Shown: positions 55,742 through 64,000 of the stretch, piece by piece | Numbering within the stretch: the first letter of the stretch is position 1 | Layout of the letters: each line of letters opens with the position of its first letter | Assembly: GCA_002796995.1 (NCBI GenBank) | Contig: PEKW01000002.1 | Location: forward strand, 443,990 to 507,989 | Source of the DNA: Rhizobium sp. | GTDB taxonomy: Bacteria; Pseudomonadota; Alphaproteobacteria; Rhizobiales; Rhizobiaceae | Length of the DNA stretch: 64,000 nucleotides | Direction: 5' to 3' | The notes under the pieces: model-generated | What the model was told of the DNA's origin: nothing | What the model saw: only the letters and a program-made list of their open reading frames with translations | Database searches by the model: none | Program-made: the position numbers and the translations under genes

Positions 55742-56160
55742 TTCGGTGTCTTTTGCCGGGCAAACTCGGTCTCTCTGCGCGGATGACGGCACCTTTTCCA
55801 GGGTTGCGCTCGCGGGCTTCTTGTTATTTTTATCACCGCCGCGCCACGAAAGCCGGGGGAGACCCCCGCCAGTCGCCGGTCCAATCATGTGTGCCCCACA
55901 GGCACGCCCCGCCCTGTTTCAGGCGAGAGGGAGACCCATCATGCCAGGCCCCGGGAAAGCGGTCCGCGTCTCGACCGCGCCCCCCGGGCACCGGTCCCGC
56001 CTCGCCGGCAACGCTGACCGGTGTAACCGATGGCGGGACGGGAGCAGTATCGGGCATGGCGCGGGGGCGGGGATGAATTGCGCTGCGGTTCGTTGTTTTT
56101 GCTGGGGAAACGCGGCGGAACTTCCCCGGGGCGAGGCGAGGTTGGTGCGTGGGTGGCCTC

Positions 56161-56200
56161 GATCCTTCGAGGCCCCTGCGGGGCACCTCAGGATGAGGGG
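56161..56200. repeat. Rhizobial intergenic repeat, copy A
   Basis: GATCCTTCGAGGCCCCTGCG, then a middle part and CACCTCAGGATGAGG, form a short palindromic repeat of the kind scattered between genes in Rhizobiales. It is one of three copies within 220 bp. Confidence 0.65.
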
Positions 56201-56260
56201 GTGGTGTTGGGGGCTTGGCACCAATGGTAGCCTGACCGTGAGATGCGCGCACAACGGTAG

Positions 56261-56299
56261 CCCTCACCCTGAGGTGGGAGCGAAGCGACCCTCGAAGGG
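56261..56299. repeat. Rhizobial intergenic repeat, copy B (opposite orientation)
   Basis: CCCTCACCCTGAGGTGGGAG followed by CGAAGCGACCCTCGAAGGG is the same unit as copy A in reverse orientation. Confidence 0.65.
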
Positions 56300-56340
56300 C
56301 GGGGGCGGGTGGGGCGCGCCGTCGGCATATGCGGCTGGAT

Positions 56341-56382
56341 GCTTCGAGGCTCTCGCGTCGCGAGGGCACCTCAGCATGAGGG
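56341..56382. repeat. Rhizobial intergenic repeat, copy C
   Basis: GCTTCGAGGCTCTCGCGTCG to CACCTCAGCATGAGGGG has the same orientation as copy A. Its left half is less conserved. Confidence 0.6.
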
Positions 56383-56512
56383 GCGCGCGCCATCCGCCGA
56401 TCCTGATGGTGACGGCCCAAGCCGACGGCGGGAAGCGCCGGACTATTTTCGGCCCCCCGTCGACGGGCCGGGAGCGACGTGCTCTAGATGGCCGACCATT
56501 CAGGAGGACCGC

Positions 56513-56896
56513 ATGAAAGACCCCGTCATCGCCGCAATCGTTTCCGTATCCCTTCTGCTGTCAGTCTCGACGGCGAGCGCCCAGACCGCCGGCGACCCGA
56601 TCGAGAGCTATTGCGCCACGCTCGGCGAAAGCGATCATTTCGCCTCCGACGGTTACCCGCTCAAGGACGCCGCCGCCATCATCCGCCAGGACCGGGCCAA
56701 TTTCCATGCCTTCGGCATCCGCGACGAAAGCGACGAGAACGACTCGACCTTCAGCTCGAAGAAAAATCGGGCGCGGCTCGAGCAGATGCTGAAGAACGGC
56801 AGCATGGACCGCAGCACCCGCAACGCCATCGTCAACGGCACGCCGGACGTCTGCATCGACGTCTATGACGACTATATCGACGTGACGCTGCTGTAG
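56513..56896 (+). CDS. Small secreted protein of unknown function
   Basis: This 127-aa precursor starts after a near-perfect ribosome site (AGGAGGA). It has a signal peptide (residues 1-23, VSLLLSVSTASAQ), then an acidic mature part with two Cys (SYCATLG and DVCIDVYDDY), which could form a disulphide, and a helical centre (KKNRARLEQMLKNG). I do not recognise the family. It stands alone between repeat clusters. Confidence 0.75.
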   Translation: MKDPVIAAIVSVSLLLSVSTASAQTAGDPIESYCATLGESDHFASDGYPLKDAAAIIRQDRANFHAFGIRDESDENDSTFSSKKNRARLEQMLKNGSMDRSTRNAIVNGTPDVCIDVYDDYIDVTLL

Positions 56897-56970
56897 GGTC
56901 GGGGTAGGTCTGACCGGGGCGAGGGCGCTGCCCCGTCTTGTCGGCCACTTCTTGAAGGCCACGCCTTGCC

Positions 56971-57022
56971 GCCCACCCCCCTCTGTCGGCTACGCCGACA
57001 TCTCCCCCTCAAGGGGGGAGAT
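56971..57022. repeat. Intergenic repeat pair, left copy
   Basis: GCCCACCCCCCTCTGTCGGC up to CTCAAGGGGGGAGAT is a palindromic repeat type common in Rhizobium and Mesorhizobium intergenic DNA. An inverted partner lies at 57125-57175. Confidence 0.65.
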
Positions 57023-57124
57023 GGGCCGTTGGCCGTAGTGGCCGTCTGACCGACGGTTGATGGGCACAGGGAGACGTCGGCTGGGCTTGCAGCCGTTAAG
57101 GCAGTTGGGACGATGCCGCGCGTC

Positions 57125-57175
57125 GATCTCCCCCCTTGAGGGGGAGATGCCTGGCAGGGCAGAGGGGGGTGAGCC
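57125..57175. repeat. Intergenic repeat pair, right copy (inverted)
   Basis: GATCTCCCCCCTTGAGGGGG up to GGCAGGGCAGAGGGGGG is the inverted partner of the repeat at 56971-57022, about 100 bp away. The 441-bp gap 56897-57337 holds this pair and no gene that I can support. Confidence 0.65.
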
Positions 57176-57337
57176 ACCAGCTCTGCAGGTAGGTTTTGTT
57201 CCTGTAACGAAACGAAGGGAACAGCCTGTGGCCAAGGGAACAGCCGGTTGCCGGTTGCTACGGCGCCCCGGGCCTGCCCAGCGCCAGAAATCTTGGCTTG
57301 AGAGCACGCGCCGGGCCCGGTGCAGAACCGTTGTGCC

Positions 57338-58324
57338 TCAGGCGGCGCGCGGTGCCTGGCTCGGCGGATAGCCGGTGACGCGTTTGAAGGCGCGGCTGAA
57401 GGCGGCGTGGGAGCTGTAGCCGAGCCGGTGCGCGGCGGTGTCGATCGGCATGCCTTCCTTGGAAATCCATTGGGCCGCCAGCCGCATGCGCATCTCCGTC
57501 AGATAACGCAGCGGCGGCACGCCCGTGACCGCGAGAAAGCGCTCGGCGAAGACGGAGCGCGAGGCGCCCATCAGCTTCGCCAGTTCGGCGAGCGTCCAGT
57601 CCCGGCCGGGATCGCGGTGGAGGGCGACCAGCACGCGTCCGAGGCGCGGGTCGCGCAGGGCGGCGATCCAGCCGGTCGCATCGCCGCAGCCGCATTCCAC
57701 CCATGCCCGGACGATCGAGGCGGCAACGACATCGGCAAGCCGCGCCAGGATGCCGGCATAGCCGGCGCGGCCTTGATGGACCTCGCGCGCCATCGCTTCC
57801 AGCATCGGCAGGATTTCGGGATAGCGCGTCAGGATGGTGCCGACCCGCATGACCTCGGGCATCAGCGCCACGAGCGGATGCATGCTGCCGAGGTCGAAAT
57901 CCATGCAGGCGGAAAAGATCAGCACGCGTTCCTCCGCGCCGCCGGCCTTTTCGGCGCAATCCATGATGCCGCTCACCTGGGTGCAGAGCGGTTCCCTCGG
58001 CAGCGCGGCGAGATCGGCGCAGGGCTGCGGCGCCTCGGCCGACGAGCCGATCAGGTGGCGGCCGCCGCGCGGCAGGAGCGCGGCGTCGCCGGCCTTCATC
58101 TGATGCAGTTCGCCGCTCGGCGCGCGAAGCGTGATCGTCCCGCGCGCCAGGAACAGGAATTTCGCCCGGCTGTCGCCCTCGCCGAAGGCATAGGCAAAGG
58201 GCGGCGACAGCTCCACCCGGCGGTAGTCGACGCCGACGAGCCGCATGCCGAGCAGCAGCTCGCTGACAAGGTCGGGACCGAAGGAGCCGGTCGAGAGTGA
58301 AGTGGCGGACGGTCGATCAAGCAT
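57338..58324 (-). CDS. AraC-family transcriptional regulator (cupin type)
   Basis: This 328-aa regulator has an N-terminal cupin-like sensor domain (ELSPPFAYAFGEGDSRAKFL; GDAALLPRGGRHLIG) and a C-terminal pair of AraC helix-turn-helices (about residues 225-320; WTLAELAKLMGASRSVFAER and RLGYSSHAAFSRAFKRVTGY). I chose ATG 58324 (MLDRPSATS) because the upstream 33 codons overlap the promoter; no clear ribosome site is present. It is divergent from the MFS gene it probably controls. Confidence 0.88.
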   Translation of the reverse strand: MLDRPSATSLSTGSFGPDLVSELLLGMRLVGVDYRRVELSPPFAYAFGEGDSRAKFLFLARGTITLRAPSGELHQMKAGDAALLPRGGRHLIGSSAEAPQPCADLAALPREPLCTQVSGIMDCAEKAGGAEERVLIFSACMDFDLGSMHPLVALMPEVMRVGTILTRYPEILPMLEAMAREVHQGRAGYAGILARLADVVAASIVRAWVECGCGDATGWIAALRDPRLGRVLVALHRDPGRDWTLAELAKLMGASRSVFAERFLAVTGVPPLRYLTEMRMRLAAQWISKEGMPIDTAAHRLGYSSHAAFSRAFKRVTGYPPSQAPRAA

Positions 58325-58340
58325 GTCGGATTTTCTGACA
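58324..58340. promoter_or_regulatory. Inverted repeat at the start of the AraC-type gene
   Basis: TGTCGGATTTTCTGACA is an interrupted palindrome (TGTCnGA-N3-TCnGACA) overlapping the regulator's start codon in the divergent region. It is a candidate operator. Confidence 0.4.
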
Positions 58341-58406
58341 TAGAAAGTCCGGCGAGTCCAGCCTAGCTTTTCGCCGTGCCATTCCTCCCACCGAAAGGAC
58401 ATGACG

Positions 58407-59624
58407 ATGACATCCATCACCAATCACGACCCCGCCCCAGGCGGGGCACGGACGCCGGCCTGGGCGGCCGTCGCCTCCATGACGATCGGCGTCTTCAGTC
58501 TGGTGACCGCCGAATTTCTCCCGGCGAGCCTTCTGACGCCGATCGCGGCCGATCTGTCGATCAGCGAAGGCTCGGCCGGCCAGGCGGTGACGACTACCGC
58601 GCTGTTCGGCTTTGCCACCAGCCTGCTGATCACCGCGGCGGCGCGCGGCGCCGACCGGCGCAACCTGCTGATGTTCTTCTCCGCGCTGCTGGTCGCCTCC
58701 AACCTGCTGGTCGCCTTTGCCCCGGGCCTTCCGCTGCTGCTCTTCGGCCGCGTGCTTCTCGGCGTGGCGCTCGGCGGGTTCTGGGCCATGTCCACCGCCG
58801 TCACCATGCGGCTGGTGCCGGCGGCGCTGGTGCCGAGGGCGCTCGCCATCCTGATGAGCGGCGTTTCGGTCGCAACCGTGCTCGCGGCGCCGGTGGGCAG
58901 CTATCTCGGCGATCTCTTCGGCTGGCGCGACGTCTTCCTGCTCGCCGCGGCGCTCGGGCTGCTCGCCCTCGTGGCGCAATGGCTGAGCCTTCCCTCGATG
59001 AAGCCGACGGGGGCGACCCGGCTCAGGACCCTGGTCGACGTGCTGGTGCGTCCGGGCATCGGCCCCGGCATGCTGGCCGTGCTGCTGGTCTTCGGCGGGC
59101 ACTTCGTCTTCTTCACCTATCTGCGCGCCTATCTCGAGAGCGGCAGCGGCTTTTCCATCGAGTCGATTTCGGTGATCCTGCTCGGCTTCGGGGCGGCGAA
59201 CTTTCTCGGCACGCTGCTGGCCGGACGGCTGGTGCAGAAGAAGTTGCGGCTGACGCTGGTGCTGGCGCCGCTCGCCATGGGGTCGATCGCCGCCGCGATG
59301 GTCCTGGAAGGCGCCAATCCGGTCGCCGATGTGGTGGCGGTGGTTCTCTGGGGCCTGTTCTTCGGCGGCGTGCCGGTCGCCTGGTCGAGCTGGATCGCCC
59401 ACACCGTGCCTGATGAGACCGAGAGCGCCGGGGGGCTCTTCGTCGCCTCGATCAATATCGCCATCGCGCTCGGCGCGGGTCTCGGCGGCGTGGTCTTCGA
59501 CTTCACCGGCGGAACCGCAACGATCGCCGCGAGCGGCACCGTGCTAGCGCTCGCCGTGTTGAGCATCATGCTGGGCGTGAGGCTGCGCGCCCCGGCCGCG
59601 GTGGCGGTCTCGGCGACCCTGTGA
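58407..59624 (+). CDS. MFS exporter
   Basis: This 405-aa protein of the major facilitator superfamily has 12 predicted membrane helices, with the usual inter-helix motif after helix 2 degenerate (ARGADRRNLLMFFSALLVAS). It looks like the drug/arabinose-efflux type (AraJ/CmlA-like). I preferred ATG 58407, 7 bases from AAAGGA; ATG 58401 would have a spacing of one base. It is divergent from the AraC-type gene. Substrate unknown. Confidence 0.88.
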   Translation: MTSITNHDPAPGGARTPAWAAVASMTIGVFSLVTAEFLPASLLTPIAADLSISEGSAGQAVTTTALFGFATSLLITAAARGADRRNLLMFFSALLVASNLLVAFAPGLPLLLFGRVLLGVALGGFWAMSTAVTMRLVPAALVPRALAILMSGVSVATVLAAPVGSYLGDLFGWRDVFLLAAALGLLALVAQWLSLPSMKPTGATRLRTLVDVLVRPGIGPGMLAVLLVFGGHFVFFTYLRAYLESGSGFSIESISVILLGFGAANFLGTLLAGRLVQKKLRLTLVLAPLAMGSIAAAMVLEGANPVADVVAVVLWGLFFGGVPVAWSSWIAHTVPDETESAGGLFVASINIAIALGAGLGGVVFDFTGGTATIAASGTVLALAVLSIMLGVRLRAPAAVAVSATL

Positions 59625-59631
59625 ATGGATG

Positions 59632-59655
59632 GGCGGCGGGATCGTTTCCGCCGCC
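59632..59655. terminator. Hairpin between convergent MFS and edd genes
   Basis: GGCGGCGG and CCGCCGCC pair perfectly around an 8-base loop in the 48 bp between the two stops. There is no T run. Confidence 0.45.
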
Positions 59656-59672
59656 TATCGTCGTCAGTGTGG

Positions 59673-61490
59673 TCAGTAGAGGACGCTGGCACCCTGGTCG
59701 GCCGGGCCGGCAATGCGGCGGAGCGGCGCGAAGAGTTCGCGGCCCATGCCGAATTCGTTGGCCGAGAGATCGGCGACGATCGGCGGGCGGGCGGCGAATT
59801 CGGCGGCGTCGACCAGCACTTCCAGCGTTCCGGCGATCGCGTCGAGGCGGATCATGTCGCCGTCCTGGATGCGGGCGATGGCGCCGCCGTCGACGGCTTC
59901 GGGCGTCAGGTGGATCGCCGCCGGGATCTTGCCCGACGCGCCGGACATGCGGCCGTCGGTGACGAGCGCCACCTTGAAGCCGCGATCCTGCAAAACGCCG
60001 AGCGGCGGGGTCAGCCGGTGAAGCTCGGGCATGCCGTTCGACTTCGGTCCCTGGAAGCGCACGACGGCGACGAAATCGCGGTCGAGCTTGCCGGCCTTGA
60101 AGGCGTCCTGCAGCGATTGCTGGTCGTGGAAGACGATGGCCGGGGCCTCGACCACATGACGTTCCGGCTTCACGGCGGAGATCTTGATCACCGACTTGCC
60201 GAGATTGCCGGTCAGCATCTTAAGCCCGCCATTCGACTGGAACGGCGCCTCGATGCGGGCGAGAACCTTGGGATCGGCGCTCTCCTCCGGCGACGGCTGG
60301 CGGATCACGTTGCCGTCGGGGCCGAGCCTCGGGTCGATCGTATACGCGGCAAGGCCCTGGCCGTAGACGGTGCGCACGTCGTCATGCAGGAAGCCGACCT
60401 TCAGCAGCTGCTTGATCAGGAAGCCCATGCCGCCGGCGGCGTGGAAATGGTTCACGTCGGCAAGCCCGTTCGGATAGACGCGGGCGATCAGCGGCACGAT
60501 GTCGGAGAGGTCGGAAATGTCCTGCCAGCTGAGCTGGATGCCGGCGGCGCGCGCCATGGCGATCAGGTGCAGCGTGTGATTGGTCGAGCCGCCGGTGGCG
60601 TGCAGGCCGACCACGCCGTTGACGATCGAGCGCTCGTCGATCATCTCGCCGGCGGGCGTGAACTCGTTGCCCTGGGCGGTGATGGCGAGCGCCCGCCTTG
60701 TGGCTTCCTTGGTCAACGCGTCGCGAAGCGGCGTGTTCGGATTGATGAAGGAGGCGCCAGGCATGTGGAAGCCCATGATCTCCATCAGCATCTGGTTGGA
60801 ATTGGCCGTGCCGTAGAAGGTGCAGGTGCCGGGGCCGTGATAGGACTTGGACTCGGCTTCGAGCAGTTCGGCGCGGCCGACCTTGCCCTCGGCATAGAGC
60901 TGGCGGATGCGCGACTTCTCGTCGTTCGGAAGCCCGGTGGTCATCGGTCCCGCGGGCACGAAGATCGACGGCAGGTGGCCGAAGGTGAGCGCCGCGATGA
61001 CGAGGCCGGGCACGATCTTGTCGCACACGCCGAGGAAGACGGCGGCGTCGAACATGTTGTGGGAAAGCCCGATGCCGGCGGCCATGGCGATCACGTCGCG
61101 CGAGAACAGCGACAGCTCCATGCCCGGCTGGCCCTGGGTCACGCCGTCGCACATGGCGGGCACCCCGCCCGCCACCTGCGCCACGCCGCCGGCTTCGGCA
61201 GCGGCAGCACGGATCAGCGCCGGATAGGTCTCGAACGGCTGGTGGGCCGAGAGCATGTCGTTGTAGGAGGTGATGATGCCGAGATTGGGGACGACGTCGC
61301 CGGACAGCGTCGCCTTGTCCCCGACGGAACAGGCGGCAAAGCCATGGGCGAGGTTGCCGCAGGACAGCGTCGAGCGATGCACGCCCTTGCTGATCTGGCC
61401 GCGCACGCGCTCCAGATAGACTTCACGGGTCGGCCTGGAACGCTCGATGATGCGGCGGGTGATGGCTTCGATACGGCTGTCTGCGGACAT
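59673..61490 (-). CDS. edd: Phosphogluconate dehydratase Edd
   Basis: Edd dehydrates 6-phosphogluconate to 2-keto-3-deoxy-6-phosphogluconate, the first committed step of the Entner-Doudoroff pathway. The 605-aa protein has the IlvD/Edd signatures ([49 protein letters not shown]), with the Cys residues that bind the iron-sulphur cluster. It is last of zwf-pgl-edd, 120 bp after pgl. Confidence 0.96.
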   Translation of the reverse strand: MSADSRIEAITRRIIERSRPTREVYLERVRGQISKGVHRSTLSCGNLAHGFAACSVGDKATLSGDVVPNLGIITSYNDMLSAHQPFETYPALIRAAAAEAGGVAQVAGGVPAMCDGVTQGQPGMELSLFSRDVIAMAAGIGLSHNMFDAAVFLGVCDKIVPGLVIAALTFGHLPSIFVPAGPMTTGLPNDEKSRIRQLYAEGKVGRAELLEAESKSYHGPGTCTFYGTANSNQMLMEIMGFHMPGASFINPNTPLRDALTKEATRRALAITAQGNEFTPAGEMIDERSIVNGVVGLHATGGSTNHTLHLIAMARAAGIQLSWQDISDLSDIVPLIARVYPNGLADVNHFHAAGGMGFLIKQLLKVGFLHDDVRTVYGQGLAAYTIDPRLGPDGNVIRQPSPEESADPKVLARIEAPFQSNGGLKMLTGNLGKSVIKISAVKPERHVVEAPAIVFHDQQSLQDAFKAGKLDRDFVAVVRFQGPKSNGMPELHRLTPPLGVLQDRGFKVALVTDGRMSGASGKIPAAIHLTPEAVDGGAIARIQDGDMIRLDAIAGTLEVLVDAAEFAARPPIVADLSANEFGMGRELFAPLRRIAGPADQGASVLY

Positions 61491-61610
61491 CGGATGTCAC
61501 TCCTTGGAAAGGCGCGCGACGGGTCAAGTCCGATCGGCGCACTCAGAAGCCCGCGTCCCGCGGGCGTGTCGGGAGCCGTCCCGCGGTCGGGGCGGCAGCG
61601 GTGGGGCGGC

Positions 61611-62309
61611 TCAGGGCGCCCAGTAGATGTCGGGTGCGGTCTTCGACCGTTCAAGCACGGCGCGGACCGGCATTTCGGCCTCGTCGGTGCCGGACAGGGC
61701 CTTGTCGAGTACCGCCTTCTTCTCGGCGCCCTCGATGTGCAGCACCAGCAGGCGCGAGTCGCAGAGGGCGGAGAAGGAGAGGGTGATGCGCGTTTCGCCG
61801 GCCCCTTCGGCTTCCATCGTCATCACCCGGCGCGGGGCGCTGCGGTCCAGCGCCTCGGCCAGATGGTTGCCGCCGGGGAAGAACGAGGCGGTGTGGCCGT
61901 CATTGCCCATGCCGAGGATCGTCACGTCGAAGGGCTTGCCGAAGGTGGCGATCTCCGCGGTTGCGAGTGCTGCCGCCTCTTCGGCGCTCGCCACCGGGTG
62001 GTAGAGCGGAACGAAAGCTGCCTTGGCAGCGGCGTTCTGCAGCAGGTGAGTCTTGACCAGCAGATGATTGGAGCGCGTGTTGTCCGGCCCGACGAAGCGT
62101 TCGTCGACCAGGGTGACGACGACCCGGTCCCAGGCGATCGGCCGGGTGGAGAGAACCTCGAAGAACTGCTTCGGGGTCGATCCGCCGGAAACCGCCAGCG
62201 AAGCGGAGCCGCGCGAGGCGATCGCCGCGTGAAGTTCGGCCGAGACGCGGTCGGCCAGCGCCGCGGCCAAGGCCGCGCGGTCTTCGAATGCGTGCATCTT
62301 ATGTGCCAT
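61611..62309 (-). CDS. pgl: 6-phosphogluconolactonase
   Basis: Pgl opens 6-phosphogluconolactone. The 232-aa protein (DevB type) has the blocks LAVSGGSTPKQFFEVLS, VTLVDERFVGPDNTRSNHL and DVTILGMGNDGHTASFFPG. It begins 10 bp after the zwf stop. Confidence 0.95.
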   Translation of the reverse strand: MAHKMHAFEDRAALAAALADRVSAELHAAIASRGSASLAVSGGSTPKQFFEVLSTRPIAWDRVVVTLVDERFVGPDNTRSNHLLVKTHLLQNAAAKAAFVPLYHPVASAEEAAALATAEIATFGKPFDVTILGMGNDGHTASFFPGGNHLAEALDRSAPRRVMTMEAEGAGETRITLSFSALCDSRLLVLHIEGAEKKAVLDKALSGTDEAEMPVRAVLERSKTAPDIYWAP

Positions 62310-62319
62310 GGCTGTCGTC

Positions 62320-63792
62320 CTAGTCGACTTCGTGCCAGGTACGGCCGTCGCGCTCGATCAGCGCGATCGCCTGGCTCGGGCCCCAGGTGCCGGCGGTATA
62401 GCCCTGGGTTCTCTGTCCGCTGTCTTCCCAGCTCTTCAGGATCGGATCGACCCAGCGCCATGCGGCCTCGACTTCGTCGCGGCGCATGAACAGCGTCTGG
62501 TTGGAGCGGATGACGTCCATCAGCAGGCGCTCGTAGGCGTCGGCATTGCGCACGTCGAAGGCCTGGGCGAAGCTCATGTCGAGCGAGACGTGGCGAAGAC
62601 GCATGCCGCCCGGACCCGGATCCTTGATCATCAGCCACTGCTTGACACCCTCGTCGGGCTGCAGGCGGATGACCAGCATATTGGCCTCGATCCGGCCGGC
62701 GGCCTCGTCGAAGATCGAGTGCGGGATCGGCTTGAAGGCGACGACGATCTCCGACATGCGCGCGGCGAGCCGCTTGCCGGTGCGCAGATAGAAGGGAACG
62801 CCGGCCCAGCGCCAGTTGGCGATCTCGGCCTTGATGGCGACGAAGGTCTCCGTGTCGGAGGCGCCTTCCAGTTCTTCGGTATAGCCCTTGACCGGACCGC
62901 CCGCAGAGGCGCCGGCCTTGTACTGGCCGCGCACGGTGAGCTTCTCGACATTGGCCGGGGTGATCGGCTTCAGCGAGCGCAGCACCTTGAGCTTCTCGTC
63001 GCGTACGCTTTCCGCGTCCATCGAATTGGGCGCTTCCATCGCCACCAGGCAGAGGAGCTGCAGGATGTGGTTCTGCACCATGTCCCGGAGCGCGCCGGCC
63101 TTGTCGTAATAGCTGACGCGGCCCTCGAGCCCGACGGATTCGGCGACCGTGATCTGCACGTGGTCGATATGGGCCGAGTTCCACAAGGGCTCGTAGAGCG
63201 CGTTGGCGAAGCGCAGCGCCATCAGGTTCTGCACGGTCTCCTTGCCGAGATAGTGGTCGATGCGGAAGATCTGCTCTTCCTTGAACACCTTGCCGATCGT
63301 GTCGTTGAGGATCTGCGCCGAGGCGAGGTCGCGGCCGATCGGCTTCTCGACGACGATGCGGGTCGACTTGGTGATCAGCTTGAAGTCGCGGATCTTGTCG
63401 GCGATGTCGCCGAACAGGGCCGGCGAGACGGCGAGATAGAAGGCGCGCACCAGGTCCTTGCCTTCGTCGAGCAGGGCCTTCAGCTTGTCCCAGCCCTCCG
63501 GCGACTTGGCATCCACCGAAACATAGTGGATGCGGGCGCAGAACTTCGCCACGTCGTCCTCGGCCCATTCGCCGGGCTTCAGATGTTCTTTGAGCGCGTT
63601 CTTGGCGAACTGGCGGTATTCGTCGTCCGTCATCGGCGTACGCGAGGCGCCGATGATCCGCGTCGGCTCGGTCAGCTGGCCGGCGAGCTGGCGATGATAA
63701 AGGGCGGGAAGGAGCTTGCGCTCCGCAAGATCGCCGGTGCCGCCGAAGACGACATAGTCAAACGGCTCGACGGGGATGATCTGGCTGCTCAT
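62320..63792 (-). CDS. zwf: Glucose-6-phosphate 1-dehydrogenase
   Basis: Zwf oxidises glucose 6-phosphate to the lactone with NADP. The 490-aa protein has the N-terminal nucleotide motif (VVFGGTGDLAERKLLPALY) and the active-site signature RIDHYLGKE. It is first in zwf-pgl-edd. Upstream on this strand is TTAGATTACAT (63824-63834 in plus coordinates), a possible promoter or regulator element shared with 55714. Confidence 0.97.
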   Translation of the reverse strand: MSSQIIPVEPFDYVVFGGTGDLAERKLLPALYHRQLAGQLTEPTRIIGASRTPMTDDEYRQFAKNALKEHLKPGEWAEDDVAKFCARIHYVSVDAKSPEGWDKLKALLDEGKDLVRAFYLAVSPALFGDIADKIRDFKLITKSTRIVVEKPIGRDLASAQILNDTIGKVFKEEQIFRIDHYLGKETVQNLMALRFANALYEPLWNSAHIDHVQITVAESVGLEGRVSYYDKAGALRDMVQNHILQLLCLVAMEAPNSMDAESVRDEKLKVLRSLKPITPANVEKLTVRGQYKAGASAGGPVKGYTEELEGASDTETFVAIKAEIANWRWAGVPFYLRTGKRLAARMSEIVVAFKPIPHSIFDEAAGRIEANMLVIRLQPDEGVKQWLMIKDPGPGGMRLRHVSLDMSFAQAFDVRNADAYERLLMDVIRSNQTLFMRRDEVEAAWRWVDPILKSWEDSGQRTQGYTAGTWGPSQAIALIERDGRTWHEVD

Positions 63793-63844
63793 TCAGGCTT
63801 CTCTCAATCGAAATCACTGAAGCCAGATGTAATCTAATCGATTT

Positions 63845-63893
63845 AAAAAAGCCAGTAGCCGGGGCGAAAAAAGCACGGTCCCGGCTGTATGGC
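63845..63893 (-). terminator. Terminator upstream of zwf, for the preceding leftward gene
   Basis: Read on the minus strand, AGCCGGG pairs with CCCGGCT, flanked by GCC/GGC, and is followed by TTTTTT. It ends the transcript of the gene entering from the right edge, so zwf has its own promoter. Confidence 0.75.
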
Positions 63894-63915
63894 AGCAGTT
63901 CGCGACAGGCGCGTG

Positions 63916-64000
63916 TCAGGCCTCGTCGTCCTCGCCAAAACCGGCGGGAAGATCATGGATGATACGCTTCTGGGCGTGGGCGACGATATCCTGGTCCGAC
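63916..64000 (-). CDS. 3' end of an unidentified leftward gene
   Basis: A frame open from the window edge gives 27 residues ending SDQDIVAHAQKRIIHDLP, then AGFGEDDEA and a stop. An acidic helical tail and the terminator just downstream suggest a real gene. The fragment is too short to identify. Confidence 0.55.
   Translation of the reverse strand, partial: SDQDIVAHAQKRIIHDLPAGFGEDDEA

Noticed and set aside
55236..56516. Several overlapping frames in the gap around 55.2-56.5 kb, including a 260-codon plus frame
   Set aside because: They run through palindromic repeats, lack ribosome sites and show no protein-like composition; only 55188-55580 (minus) and 56513-56896 (plus) have translation signals.
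59625..62489. Plus-strand reading frame of 954 codons opposite edd, pgl and zwf
   Set aside because: Shadow of three confidently identified enzymes; composition is Arg/Gly/His-rich nonsense.

Overview
The window is a high-GC alphaproteobacterial chromosome segment, most likely from a member of the Rhizobiaceae. The evidence is the single flagellar locus with VisN/VisR and Rem regulators, the MotA/MotB/MotC/MotE set, FlaF and FlbT, several short (320 aa) flagellins in tandem, and an alpha-glucoside (agl) uptake operon next to zwf-pgl-edd. The overall order resembles the Sinorhizobium meliloti flagellar region as I remember it. I cannot fix the genus.

Flagellar region (1-42,078). It opens with the 3' part of fliF, then visN and visR. 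A leftward block follows: flhB plus a small unknown gene, then fliG, fliN, fliM and motA. From 8,420 everything runs rightward: a DUF1217 gene, flgF, fliI and a membrane-anchored protein; then, after an inserted reverse-strand phosphoribosyltransferase gene, flgB-flgC-fliE-flgG-flgA-flgI-motE-flgH-fliL-fliP. Five tandem flagellin genes come next. After them lie a FliH-like gene, motB, motC, fliK and a lytic transglycosylase; then rem; then flgE-flgK-flgL-flaF-flbT-flgD-fliQ; then flhA-fliR followed by FliJ-like, flgJ, FlgN-like and FliL-like genes. Many genes overlap by ATGA and look translationally coupled.

Regulation. I see three layers. A CGCAAG-centred box recurs in front of five flagellar operons. 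TTAA-N7-TTAA sites, matching the CtrA consensus, lie in front of rem and of flagellins 2 and 5, with one-mismatch versions before the other flagellins. Every flagellin leader can fold into two adjacent hairpins, the second of which pairs a TGTCCC element with the Shine-Dalgarno sequence. One base pair of that second stem appears as U-A, U-G and C-G in different copies. I consider this leader the most interesting object in the window, and FlbT (encoded here) is an obvious candidate partner.

Metabolic region (42,417-64,000). This holds a WecG/TagA/CpsF glycosyltransferase, folD, and the agl locus (LacI-type aglR divergent from aglEFGAK, with two matching operator palindromes). Next come a PilZ-like protein, an SDR lacking the usual YxxxK residues, a DUF2778 (Tlde1-like) membrane-anchored protein, a small Cys-rich unknown, and a repeat-rich stretch of about 1.8 kb around a small secreted protein. 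The end holds a divergent AraC regulator/MFS exporter pair and the Entner-Doudoroff operon zwf-pgl-edd, which would process glucose released by AglA. The last bases hold the 3' end of an unidentified leftward gene with its terminator.
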